Positions 6,073 to 13,122 of a DNA stretch of 13,132 nucleotides are shown here, piece by piece. The position numbers and the translations under genes were made by a program. Each line of letters starts with the position of its first letter. Position 1 is the stretch's first letter. The notes beneath the pieces are model-generated. The model did no database searches. It saw only the letters and a program-made list of their open reading frames with translations, and was not told the DNA's origin. The stretch is taken from positions 1 to 13,132 of the forward strand of contig CAYWPC010000042.1 in the NCBI GenBank assembly GCA_964460075.1, in the 5' to 3' direction. This DNA is from JAMBLL01 sp964460075 (lineage in GTDB: Bacteria; Actinomycetota; Acidimicrobiia; Spongiisociales; UBA5794).

Positions 6073-6489
6073 GTGCTTGGGTCGTATCGGATGGATGACG
6101 CCCAGCGTGTAGGAAACGAAGTGCGCAGACTGCACCGATTCTTCGCCGGTTGGTTCGCAGGCGGCGGCGGCCTTGCCATCGAGGCATTCTCAGATTCACT
6201 CGACGAGCAGTTCTCCATCGTCGGGCCAAACGGATCCGTGTTGGGGAAGGCTGAAATCGTTCACGTTGTCGAGGAACGCTTCGGTGTCGACGAGATGTAC
6301 ATAGGGATCGAGAACGTCGACGTGCTCAGCAGTGGGGGCGTTGCCGTGTGTCGATACGAGGAGGTCCAGCGCACCGATGACAGCGAGACCCGACGACTAT
6401 CGACCGCTGTGATGGTGGACGCTCAAGACGCTCCGGGAGGGTTCCGATGGCTCGCAGTCCATGAAACGTGGATACCCCTCAGTCGGTGA
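6073..6489 (+). CDS. NTF2/SnoaL-fold protein (DUF4440-like)
   Basis: This 138-residue soluble protein has the pattern of the SnoaL/DUF4440 cone fold: an N-terminal helix with HRFFAGWFAG (residues 21-30), a FSDSLDEQFSIVGPNGSVLG turn and strand (39-58), a helix with EIVHVVEERFG (61-71), and long C-terminal strands ending in FRWLAVHETWIPL. This fold hosts diverse small-molecule enzymes and binding proteins, and no catalytic residues can be assigned. GTG 6073 is preceded by AGGGG at 6062-6066 with a six-base gap. ATG 6091 is an in-frame alternative, six codons shorter. The 3' end overlaps the convergent flavoprotein gene by 11 bp. Confidence 0.78.
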   Translation: MLGSYRMDDAQRVGNEVRRLHRFFAGWFAGGGGLAIEAFSDSLDEQFSIVGPNGSVLGKAEIVHVVEERFGVDEMYIGIENVDVLSSGGVAVCRYEEVQRTDDSETRRLSTAVMVDAQDAPGGFRWLAVHETWIPLSR

Positions 6490-7921
6490 CGGCCGTAACT
6501 CCGTTGAGTAAATAGCGGATCACATCTGAAGCCGAGTAGCCGGTCGCGCCCTCAGGGGCAAATCGTGCAACACCGGCAGCGTCGTCCCCTGAGGTGATAA
6601 GCATCGGTTCGATCTCGCCGTTCCGCTTGATCTGAGGCATGCCGACGTTGGACACGAGTGCGTTGCATAGGCACTTTCTGCCGACAGTGTCGGCGACATC
6701 GCCACCCTTGCGCACATAGTCCTCGATCGGCTCCGAAGGGCATCGCCAACCGATGGTGTGATCATCACGTTCGTAGGCGTGGCGAAGGTATCCCAAGTCG
6801 CAGATACGCTCACGCTTCTCGTACACCCGAGGGTTCGTCAACGTGTCCTCTAGCTCGATGACTTTGAAAGGGAAACCGGTCGGAGATGCAATGGCGTCGG
6901 TGAACACGCGCACATCGCTGCGTCTCGATTCGTGGATCACTTCGTCTTTGATCTCTCTGGTGAACCCCGACTCGTTGCAAAACGCAAACGCTGTTCCCAC
7001 CTGGACACCTACAGCGCCGGCCTCGAGCGCTTCGTTTATTCGCTCAGGCTCTGCGTATCCTCCAGCGAGCCAGAACGGTTTGCCGAGGCGGGCGATCGTA
7101 TCGAGATTCGGGACGTCGCGTTCGCCGTAGATCGGCTCGCCTGCAGCATTGAACTGTCCCTTCGTTCTCGGTGGTGCGTTGTGGCCACCTGCCACAGGGA
7201 GCTCAACAACGAAGCCGTTCACTTCGCCGCTTGCCTTCGTCGCGAGCATCTTGGCAAGTACATGGGATGAGACGATCGCGAGGAAGTCGGGCCGCGGGAG
7301 CCGCCCCACAAGACCTTTGGCAAACCGTTTTGGGGAAAACCGTACGAACGGGTCGCCGATGCTCGAAGCGTTCTTGACATCGATCTTCATCTGGACATCG
7401 AAACCGTCGGCGAGGCTGTCGAGAATCCCAGGAATGGCCCGAGGAATGCCTGCACCCATCAAGATATAGTCGACACCTGCGAGCATCGCCCCGTACAGAG
7501 ATGGCAGAGTTGGGACCTGGATCTTCTCAAGGAAATTAATGCCGACGGGGTTGGCGTGGCCTTCCTTTGCGAGATAGACCTCGACGAAGTTCGATACGAC
7601 GAGGAGCTCCTCGGCCTTCTTGGAACTCTTGTGGCTCACCATCGGTTTGGTTATGAATCGGCCGTCTGTCGTTTTGCCGCCATCGACGAAGTAGCGGTCG
7701 ATGATCCGTTTCGCAACACCAGGGACAGGGAACGCTGCGAGGGCTCGACGCATGTGACCCCCAGGGTCTCCCAGTTGCAGGCGCCTCGCAAGGATTGCAT
7801 CGAGTGCGGTGCCTGAAACGACGCCGAGCTGCCCGGTTGCAGACACTGCCTGGGCAAGCCTCCAGTCCGACACTGCGGCCCCCATGCCGCCTTGGATGAT
7901 GACCGGGAGCTTCTTGTTCAT
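6479..7921 (-). CDS. nitronate monooxygenase-like (2-nitropropane dioxygenase) FMN protein
   Basis: This 480-residue protein is predicted to be a TIM-barrel flavoenzyme. Recognisable parts are the N-terminal IIQGGMGAAVSDW, AGGHNAPPR with the family's active-site-type His (H247), and the FMN-phosphate region WLAGGYAEPERINEALEAGA with VQVGTAFAFCNESG (residues 284-319). Classical nitronate monooxygenases are about 320-380 residues. This one has an internal insertion (roughly 165-215) and a C-terminal extension of about 110 residues with four cysteines: C374, C394, C417 and C419 (KCLCN). The length class also recalls PfaD/FabD-linked relatives, so the true substrate is open; oxidation of alkyl nitronates is only the family default. 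The ATG start has no strong Shine-Dalgarno. The gene is monocistronic on this strand. Confidence 0.85.
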   Translation of the reverse strand: MNKKLPVIIQGGMGAAVSDWRLAQAVSATGQLGVVSGTALDAILARRLQLGDPGGHMRRALAAFPVPGVAKRIIDRYFVDGGKTTDGRFITKPMVSHKSSKKAEELLVVSNFVEVYLAKEGHANPVGINFLEKIQVPTLPSLYGAMLAGVDYILMGAGIPRAIPGILDSLADGFDVQMKIDVKNASSIGDPFVRFSPKRFAKGLVGRLPRPDFLAIVSSHVLAKMLATKASGEVNGFVVELPVAGGHNAPPRTKGQFNAAGEPIYGERDVPNLDTIARLGKPFWLAGGYAEPERINEALEAGAVGVQVGTAFAFCNESGFTREIKDEVIHESRRSDVRVFTDAIASPTGFPFKVIELEDTLTNPRVYEKRERICDLGYLRHAYERDDHTIGWRCPSEPIEDYVRKGGDVADTVGRKCLCNALVSNVGMPQIKRNGEIEPMLITSGDDAAGVARFAPEGATGYSASDVIRYLLNGVTAVTD

Positions 7922-8092
7922 GACGTTGGACCGCTTTTCGTTACGGAGTGGTACCGACTCGGTGGGGCTGGATCTGCCCGCACTCGCACGCTTCGACTCT
8001 TGAACGATAGAGGTAGTTTCGCGATTCGTATCCGATTCTTTGCACCCAGCGCGTACAGGCGAATGGAGATACGCGCAGCGGGTGCGGATTGC

Positions 8093-8098
8093 TACGAT
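8093..8098 (+). promoter_or_regulatory. possible -10 box of the small unknown gene
   Basis: TACGAT fits TANNNT and would give a leader of about 20 nt carrying AAGGAG at 8115-8120. No convincing -35 is present. Confidence 0.35.
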
Positions 8099-8125
8099 GC
8101 GTGCAGGGCTTGGGAAGGAGAACGA

Positions 8126-8407
8126 GTGACGTTCGAGTTGGTGGAATTCTGTGAGCCTGCCTCTCAGGCGGGTCAGCCGTTCTCTGGCACGTCAGAACGC
8201 GTGATCGCCACATACGGTGACGAGTCGGAGGCGATCACGATGGGAAGGTCGCTTCGGAAGGACGCCAAGGCGCTGGTGTCTAGTGATGTGATGTGGTGGA
8301 TCGTGCGGGTTCGAGGGGAGGCACTGGCACGATGGATCGCCGACAAGGGAAGCGATGAGGAGCGGATATTGGATCTGACGACGAACGAATTGGTTCGTGT
8401 GCAGTAG
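8126..8407 (+). CDS. small hypothetical protein
   Basis: I do not recognise this 93-residue protein. The GTG start is strongly supported by AAGGAG at 8115-8120, five bases upstream. The same frame stays open upstream to 7892, but that part overlaps the start of the flavoprotein gene and is not needed. The sequence is soluble and mixed alpha/beta in look, with one early Cys (C9), a strand-like VMWWIVRVRG (55-64) and a charged C terminus. There is no signal peptide, membrane segment or metal motif. It lies 48 bp upstream of the NfuA-like gene, which has its own -10 box, so co-transcription is possible but not required. Confidence 0.7.
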   Translation: MTFELVEFCEPASQAGQPFSGTSERVIATYGDESEAITMGRSLRKDAKALVSSDVMWWIVRVRGEALARWIADKGSDEERILDLTTNELVRVQ

Positions 8408-8440
8408 GGCCGAACGTGTAGCTACAACCTCTCGGGGCGG

Positions 8441-8446
8441 TACTAT
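8441..8446 (+). promoter_or_regulatory. putative -10 box of the NfuA-like gene
   Basis: TACTAT fits TANNNT, nine bases before ATG 8456. With no Shine-Dalgarno in the gap, the mRNA would have at most a few leader bases. Confidence 0.45.
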
Positions 8447-8455
8447 CACCTGACG

Positions 8456-9079
8456 ATGAGCGATACCACTACGACGATCGTTGAAATTACCGACTCGGCT
8501 CGTGACAAGATCGTTGCGTTGCGTGAGAGCGAAGGTCTTCCTGACTTACATCTCGGCCTTCGCATCACCGGTGTCGGCACACAAGGATTCGTATACGAGA
8601 CGTCGTTCCTTCGACAAGAGGACGTATCTGCGACCGACATCGTTGAGGACCATCGGGGACTTCCCATCGCGATCGCTCTCGACTCCGTCGAGAACCTTCG
8701 AGGCGCTGTGCTGGATCTCACACAGGACGGCGCAGGGTCAGGTCTTGTGATGAGGAACCCGAATGTCCCGTCTCCAACGCTTCCTGGGGGAGACCTCGGA
8801 GATCTCGATCTGACGGGAACCCCGGAGGAGAAGGTCCGGAAGCTGTTGTCTGAGCGCATCAACCCGGCGATCGCCTCCCATGGTGGTGTCGCGAACCTCA
8901 TCCGTGTAGAGGGAACAGTCGCTCAACTCGAACTCGGTGGCGGTTGCCAAGGGTGCGGCCTCGCCGCTGTGACGCTGCGACAAGGGATTGAGCGTGCGAT
9001 CCTGGAAGCTATCCCTGAGATAGAAGAAGTCGTAGACGTGACCGACCATTCCATGGGTTCGAATCCGTTCTACGCCTGA
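8456..9079 (+). CDS. Fe-S cluster carrier, NfuA-type (A-type plus NifU C-terminal domain)
   Basis: This 207-residue protein has two domains. Residues 7-105 resemble the A-type (HesB/IscA) fold but lack its three cysteines, as in NfuA. Residues about 123-200 form a NifU C-terminal domain with the cluster-binding motif GGGCQGCG (C164, C167), preceded by LLSERINPAIASHGG. NfuA holds a [4Fe-4S] cluster between two subunits and delivers it to apoproteins, helping under oxidative or iron stress. The linker (about 106-120) is rich in Pro and Gly. ATG 8456 follows a TACTAT box by nine bases with no Shine-Dalgarno, so the mRNA is predicted to be leaderless or nearly so. The 3' end faces the coiled-coil gene with an 11-bp gap and no visible terminator. 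Confidence 0.93.
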   Translation: MSDTTTTIVEITDSARDKIVALRESEGLPDLHLGLRITGVGTQGFVYETSFLRQEDVSATDIVEDHRGLPIAIALDSVENLRGAVLDLTQDGAGSGLVMRNPNVPSPTLPGGDLGDLDLTGTPEEKVRKLLSERINPAIASHGGVANLIRVEGTVAQLELGGGCQGCGLAAVTLRQGIERAILEAIPEIEEVVDVTDHSMGSNPFYA

Positions 9080-9090
9080 CAGGCAACTAT

Positions 9091-9801
9091 TCAGTCGGCT
9101 TCCAGCTTACGTCTGATCGACTTTGTCATGTCGAGTGCATCTCGTCCTGCCGCCTCACCGATCCGTGGAAGACCAGCGGAGCGCCTGCTGTAGATAGATC
9201 GCGTACCTGAATCGTCTTCAGAGGCTCCTCGTACCGCAGCGGGGCTTGCCTGCTTGGAATCGACCGAAGGTGCGAAGTCGATCTGCTCAGGCACCTTGGG
9301 CGACGTCTCGTTTGTGCTGGCTGGCAGGGGTGTGGCGACCGATGGTTCTGATGCTGCGAGCGCTGCGAAGCGTCGTTCGAGTTGGTCGGCGAGCACACGG
9401 AGTGAGCCGACGCGTTTGGAGAGGTCATCGTGCTCGGCTTCAAGCAGAGCAGCTTCGGTGGGTGGCGGCGGCTCGACCGAGGGACGTTCTGCAACCTCAG
9501 AGGCGATTGCTGCAGCTCGCTTCTCGGCTTCGGTAATCATCGCGTCGGCACGTACTCGTGCGGCCTCCAGCTTCGACTCTGCAGCGATCTCGGCCGCCTT
9601 CCTCGTCCCTGCCGCTTCGGATCGGGCCTCGGTGAGAATCTGTTCGGCATCAGAGCGCGCCTCGGTAATCATTCGGAAGGCTTCGTATCGCGACCGTGCA
9701 ACGAGGTCTTTCGCCTCTTGAGCGGCATCTGCACGCACACTGACGTTCTGCTCGGCGTGATCCACGGCCTTGGCGTCATGTGAAATATCGGTGGCCGCCA
9801 T
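9091..9801 (-). CDS. Ala/Glu-rich coiled-coil protein, DivIVA-like architecture
   Basis: I recognise an architecture, not a family. The 236-residue protein has a long helix of EAR/SEA repeats (about 20-105), a Pro-rich hinge EPPPPTE (110-116), a second coiled coil (117-150), a Ser/Pro/Ala-rich disordered stretch (150-205), and a basic C-terminal block (SRRSAGLPRIGEAAGRDALD, 205-224) that may be a conserved contact site. DivIVA/Wag31-type scaffold proteins share the repeated Ala/Glu helix, but the short DivIVA N-terminal motif is not evident. AAGGAG lies eight bases before the ATG. The same frame is open further upstream but runs into the acyltransferase gene. As the last gene of the PlsB string, 82 bp after it, a membrane-organising role is a reasonable guess. 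Confidence 0.75.
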   Translation of the reverse strand: MAATDISHDAKAVDHAEQNVSVRADAAQEAKDLVARSRYEAFRMITEARSDAEQILTEARSEAAGTRKAAEIAAESKLEAARVRADAMITEAEKRAAAIASEVAERPSVEPPPPTEAALLEAEHDDLSKRVGSLRVLADQLERRFAALAASEPSVATPLPASTNETSPKVPEQIDFAPSVDSKQASPAAVRGASEDDSGTRSIYSRRSAGLPRIGEAAGRDALDMTKSIRRKLEAD

Positions 9802-9883
9802 GGACCGAACTCCTTTGCTCAGCAACGTGCTCAGCTCCGATTGCTCTGTGACATATATCGGTTGTGCGGTAGGAAAGTTGAGA

Positions 9884-12211
9884 TCATTGTGCGCCAAACA
9901 CAGGGGCTGCCTCGTACGCGTCGATCTCATCGAGGATGTTGAGCACGACGTGCAGTGTTTCTTCGAACTCAAGTCGATCAGCGAACGGGGCATCGAGCAG
10001 TGACCTGTTCTCTGCAAGCTTGATACCGGACTCGAACAGCGACGTCGAAACCGCCTCAAACGTTGAAATGTCTCCGTGGTGGAGGAGTTGGTCTCCCATG
10101 TCGATGCATCGTGCCATGAGGTCGGCGGAGTCGACGGGTGCATCCGTGAGACTGGTCAGCGATCTGGCAACGACGAAATATGCCTCCAAGAAAGGTCTCA
10201 GAACGATCGGACTCTTCGCCGGGTACATTGCATCGAGATTGATCGCGACAGAACCAGAATCGGCATCGACGTGCCCGAAACGTTCGAGCTCTTCCCGAAT
10301 CTCCTGCATGAACTCTTCGGTGGGGGAGAAGAAGAACTCGAACTTCAAGATGTCACGCAGTCCCAAAGCTCGCTCAACGATCGCTTCCTCGGTCATGGGC
10401 TCACTTGCGATGAGACCGATTCCTATGGCGAGTTCGGTGATCCCTGCGGTGACGAAGAAGTGAATGATCGTGTTGCGATAGTACGCGGCTGCGAGATGTT
10501 GATCCGGCCCGATGGAGTAGATGTGATCGGTGACGCCCTCGGTGCGTTGCACAACGTCGTTCTCGGTGAGCTGATCAAGGGCACGCTCAACATCCCCAGG
10601 AGAGTCGAACGGCAGGACGAACGTCGTAGGGAGGTCGCGGTCGGCTACGAAGTCGACGAAGGGCCCCAGAATCTCGATCGTCTCTAGGACGGTGTATCCG
10701 CGGTCCTCGTGCGATAGGAGTGCAAGCGTCACCAGGCTGATCTCTGTGATCGGCGTTGCAGCGTTAATCCGCTTGCAGACTTCGAACGCGACTTTGGGTA
10801 ATGCAAGCCTACCTGTAGCCGTTGTGAGGTCTTCGTCTCGAGCAATGTGGGAACTCAGCGGGAGCGGCTCACCGAAGCGGATGTGGATGCTGCCGTTCTT
10901 GCGCCTCAGACTCGCGATGAGCTTCATCGCCCATACGAATGATTCACTCTCCTTGGCCTGCCCTCGCTGCTCGGCTGCATACGTCGAGACATCCGTGATT
11001 TGGTCGTACGCAATGGAGACCGGCACGAGGACGGCGTCGTCGGTGATACCTCGCTGGTAGGAGTCTGCAACGTAGGCAAGCAACCCAAGACGCGGTTCGC
11101 GGAGTTTTCCGCTTCTCGACCTTCCACCCTCGACATACCACTCAAGGGCGAATCGTTTCTCGAGGAGATAGTCGATGTATTGGCGGAGCACGAATTTGTA
11201 CGGCTCGTTGTCTTTGAACTCGCGACGGATGAAAAAGATGCCGGCGCGCCGCAGGAGAGGCCCTATGAGAAAGAAGTTCATGTTGACGCCACCAGCGGTG
11301 TGGTTGAGCGGCAGTTCATTCTCGTAGAGCACATGTTGGAAGACGAGGTGATCGAAGTTCGATTTGTGTGACGGCAGAAATACGAGGGGAAAGTCCTGTG
11401 CTGCCTCATAGATGTTCGCCAGATCCTGGTTGGAATATTCGACGCTGTGATGCGCCGCCGAGATGAGGTTCGACGTGATGCCGTTGAGGAGGTCGATCAC
11501 ATACGGCGAGTGCTGCGCAGCGATCTCTTTGAGGTAGCGACTTGTACGGAGCCGCATCCTCTTGACGGGCCGCTTGGTCTGACGTGCAAGGCGTTCGATA
11601 CCCGCCTGAAAGGGGCGACTCCAGAAGAGATCCTCGCTCAGGAACTTCGACACCTTGTATCGCTGCCCCCTGATACCTCGTTCTGCGCGTTCTAGGGAGA
11701 GCCAGGCTTGTAGTGCCACGAATTCGCCGAGTGTCGTCCCGTCTGCCGGACCGCGCCCAGCAGGTTGGCTCCATCGTTTCTCGAGGTCGCTCCGGCGCGC
11801 AGGTTCACCGACGACGATCCGGCAGCGGTCTCTGTGATGCTTGAAGATGTGGCGCTGGTACAGAGCGTTGGGATCCCGCGGATCGCCTGGCTTGAGTATG
11901 TCGACGAGTTGTACGCGCCTGACACCGTGCCGCTCAGGCGCCAACCAGGCCACACGAATCGGGATGCACAGCGGGTCATCCTCTCGTACGAGTCGCTCAC
12001 CGATTGCAGGGTCCACCGAGGCGAATGGTCTGCGTCTTCGGCTTGGCGGGATACGAAACCGGTCGACAGGATCGTTGGACGCTGCGCTTGCATCGTCGAT
12101 CCATGCGCCGATGATGGATGCTTCGACATCGCTCGACGCGTCGATAAGCGCGATAAACGGACCAAACGTATCTGGCCACTGCCCGCCTCGGAGTCTGGTT
12201 ACCGATGCCAA
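9884..12211 (-). CDS. plsB: glycerol-3-phosphate 1-O-acyltransferase (PlsB)
   Basis: This 775-residue enzyme would attach a fatty acyl group to sn-glycerol-3-phosphate, the first step of phospholipid and triacylglycerol synthesis, at the inner face of the membrane. All four acyltransferase motifs are seen: H282-K-S-N-F-D287 (HX4D, catalytic), GIFFIRR (324-330), EGGRSRSGK (361-369) and VLVPVSIAYD (394-403). An N-terminal region (about 12-200) resembles the mycobacterial PlsB extension, and a helical C-terminal half (about 440-775) completes the usual length. The TTG start comes six bases after the stop of the preceding small gene and lacks a clear Shine-Dalgarno, suggesting translational coupling. 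No ATG lies near the N terminus. It is the central gene of a four-gene minus-strand string. Confidence 0.94.
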   Translation of the reverse strand: MASVTRLRGGQWPDTFGPFIALIDASSDVEASIIGAWIDDASAASNDPVDRFRIPPSRRRRPFASVDPAIGERLVREDDPLCIPIRVAWLAPERHGVRRVQLVDILKPGDPRDPNALYQRHIFKHHRDRCRIVVGEPARRSDLEKRWSQPAGRGPADGTTLGEFVALQAWLSLERAERGIRGQRYKVSKFLSEDLFWSRPFQAGIERLARQTKRPVKRMRLRTSRYLKEIAAQHSPYVIDLLNGITSNLISAAHHSVEYSNQDLANIYEAAQDFPLVFLPSHKSNFDHLVFQHVLYENELPLNHTAGGVNMNFFLIGPLLRRAGIFFIRREFKDNEPYKFVLRQYIDYLLEKRFALEWYVEGGRSRSGKLREPRLGLLAYVADSYQRGITDDAVLVPVSIAYDQITDVSTYAAEQRGQAKESESFVWAMKLIASLRRKNGSIHIRFGEPLPLSSHIARDEDLTTATGRLALPKVAFEVCKRINAATPITEISLVTLALLSHEDRGYTVLETIEILGPFVDFVADRDLPTTFVLPFDSPGDVERALDQLTENDVVQRTEGVTDHIYSIGPDQHLAAAYYRNTIIHFFVTAGITELAIGIGLIASEPMTEEAIVERALGLRDILKFEFFFSPTEEFMQEIREELERFGHVDADSGSVAINLDAMYPAKSPIVLRPFLEAYFVVARSLTSLTDAPVDSADLMARCIDMGDQLLHHGDISTFEAVSTSLFESGIKLAENRSLLDAPFADRLEFEETLHVVLNILDEIDAYEAAPVFGAQ

Positions 12212-12217
12212 GGATCG

Positions 12218-12538
12218 CTATTCGTCGTCGGAGGCGACGACCTGGCCAACCGTCTCGACAGCCCTAGAGACCACGGATGCTGTGGTGTCGACGAGTTTCT
12301 CGACAGCTCCGCTGGCGGCCTCGGTCACCGAAGCTGCAACGCTAGAGGCGATGCCTCCAGCGGAGGAAGCTGTATCTGAGGCCACACCTACCGCCCCGGC
12401 GAGGTATGTCGTGATTTGCTCGACGAGATCGTCGGGGAGGCGCTCTTTCAGGTACTCGGTCACGATGGTGACGACCTCGAGGACCTTGTCGGCTGGTAGG
12501 CCGGTCTTCTCTTGGATCTGAGCGATCAGGTCTTCCAT
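12218..12538 (-). CDS. small helical protein with amphipathic C-terminal repeat
   Basis: This 106-residue protein is not assigned to a firm family. The N-terminal half (MEDLIAQIQEKTGLPADKVL onward, to about residue 48) is a helical domain like the short DUF2267/DUF2780-type segments in which a TGL turn precedes a long helix ending in ERLPDDL. The C-terminal half (49-104) is a low-complexity Ala/Ser/Val/Thr helix with about 11-residue spacing of small and hydrophobic residues, as in phasins or LEA-type proteins, and could lie on a lipid surface. AAGGAG ends four bases before ATG 12538. The frame is open for eight more codons upstream but that part lacks support. It is followed by the PlsB start after six bases, implying coupled expression and perhaps a lipid-related job. 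Confidence 0.8.
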   Translation of the reverse strand: MEDLIAQIQEKTGLPADKVLEVVTIVTEYLKERLPDDLVEQITTYLAGAVGVASDTASSAGGIASSVAASVTEAASGAVEKLVDTTASVVSRAVETVGQVVASDDE

Positions 12539-12587
12539 GGTGCTCCTTGAGAGGCGACGCACTGCATCCTACCGATCCAACCGGCCG

Positions 12588-12941
12588 TCAAGCCCAGCCG
12601 AGCTCCCTGAGGCGTTCGTCCGTGATCCCTAGATGATGTCCAAGCTCGTGGAGGACGGTCGTACGAATCTCCTCGCGGAGGTCCTCACCGTCGAGTCCGA
12701 GAGCCATATGGGCTTCGTAGTAGATGACGATCCGATCCGGGGCGACGCCAAAATAGTCCAGTCCACGGTCATCGATCGACACGCCCTCGTAGATGCCGAG
12801 GAGGGTGCCTGCTCCGCAGCAGCCACGGCTTGGGGGGCGCCGCTCAACAACAACAAAGACGTTGTCCATCTTGTCTTTGATCCAGGAGGGCAAGCCGGCG
12901 AGAACCGCTTCGACCTCCGCTTCAAACTCATCGATGCGCAC
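12588..12941 (-). CDS. zincin-like metallopeptidase-family protein
   Basis: This 117-residue protein matches the minimal zincin family (PF06262-type, DUF1025). The zinc site is HELGHHLGITD (H98, E99, H102, D108 in the HExxHxxGxxD form). Upstream are VVERRPP (31-37), LLGIYEGVSI (47-56) and IVIYYEAHM (71-79), which also fit the family. Length is typical. Proteolytic activity has been hard to show for this family, so the substrate is unknown. A Cys pair (C41, C42) sits in the loop before GAGTLLGIYEG. I take the GTG at 12941, six bases after a TAGCCT -10-like box and without a strong Shine-Dalgarno. It is the first gene of the string leading to PlsB. Confidence 0.9.
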   Translation of the reverse strand: MRIDEFEAEVEAVLAGLPSWIKDKMDNVFVVVERRPPSRGCCGAGTLLGIYEGVSIDDRGLDYFGVAPDRIVIYYEAHMALGLDGEDLREEIRTTVLHELGHHLGITDERLRELGWA

Positions 12942-12947
12942 CCCGAA

Positions 12948-12953
12948 AGGCTA
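12948..12953 (-). promoter_or_regulatory. putative -10 box for the zincin-PlsB gene string
   Basis: TAGCCT on the minus strand (12953 down to 12948) fits TANNNT and is followed by six bases and then GTG. This is the spacing seen at the nitrilase and ceramidase-like genes and suggests a leaderless operon mRNA. No -35 element is obvious. Confidence 0.4.
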
Positions 12954-13031
12954 CAGGCGCTGCCGAGCACACGAGAGCATCGAGCCGAAAAGGGCGACGA
13001 CTGACGGCAGGAGCGAGACCACCATCGACCG

Positions 13032-13037
13032 TATACT
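13032..13037 (+). promoter_or_regulatory. -10 box of tRNA-Val(CAC)
   Basis: TATACT is a near-perfect -10 hexamer 13 bases before the tRNA and predicts a start at about 13043-13045. A -35 at the proper distance is not clear. Confidence 0.65.
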
Positions 13038-13050
13038 CCCCTCACATCTC

Positions 13051-13122
13051 GGGCGCTTAGCTCAGCGGGAGAGCGCTGCCTTCACACGGCAGAGGTCACT
13101 GGTTCGATCCCAGTAGCGCCCA
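13051..13122 (+). tRNA. tRNA-Val(CAC)
   Basis: The acceptor arm GGGCGCT (13051-13057) pairs with AGCGCCC (13115-13121), and the discriminator is A13122. The anticodon stem CTGCC/GGCAG encloses TTCACAC, giving anticodon CAC with normal U33. The T loop is TTCGATC and no CCA is encoded. It is a close paralogue (64/72) of the tRNA-Val(GAC) at 246-317. Confidence 0.97.

Noticed and set aside
7892..8125. Upstream extension of the small gene at 8126 to an ATG at 7892
   Set aside because: It would overlap the start of the flavoprotein gene. The GTG at 8126 has a strong ribosome binding site at ideal distance, and the extension resembles nothing.
9254..9721. 155-residue Ser/Ala-rich plus-strand frame opposite the coiled-coil gene
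   Set aside because: Its composition mirrors the Ala/Glu-rich repeats on the other strand. It has no ribosome binding site or family pattern.
10076..10687. 203-residue plus-strand open frame inside plsB
   Set aside because: It is antisense to a gene with all four acyltransferase motifs and shows no recognisable domain.
11765..12379. 204-residue plus-strand frame spanning the start of plsB
   Set aside because: It is antisense to two supported genes, with no domain or ribosome binding site.
12629..13045. 138-residue minus-strand frame overlapping the zincin gene and reaching toward tRNA-Val
   Set aside because: The alternative frame carries the complete HExxHxxGxxD zinc site. This one is Ser/Arg rich and overlaps the tRNA promoter.
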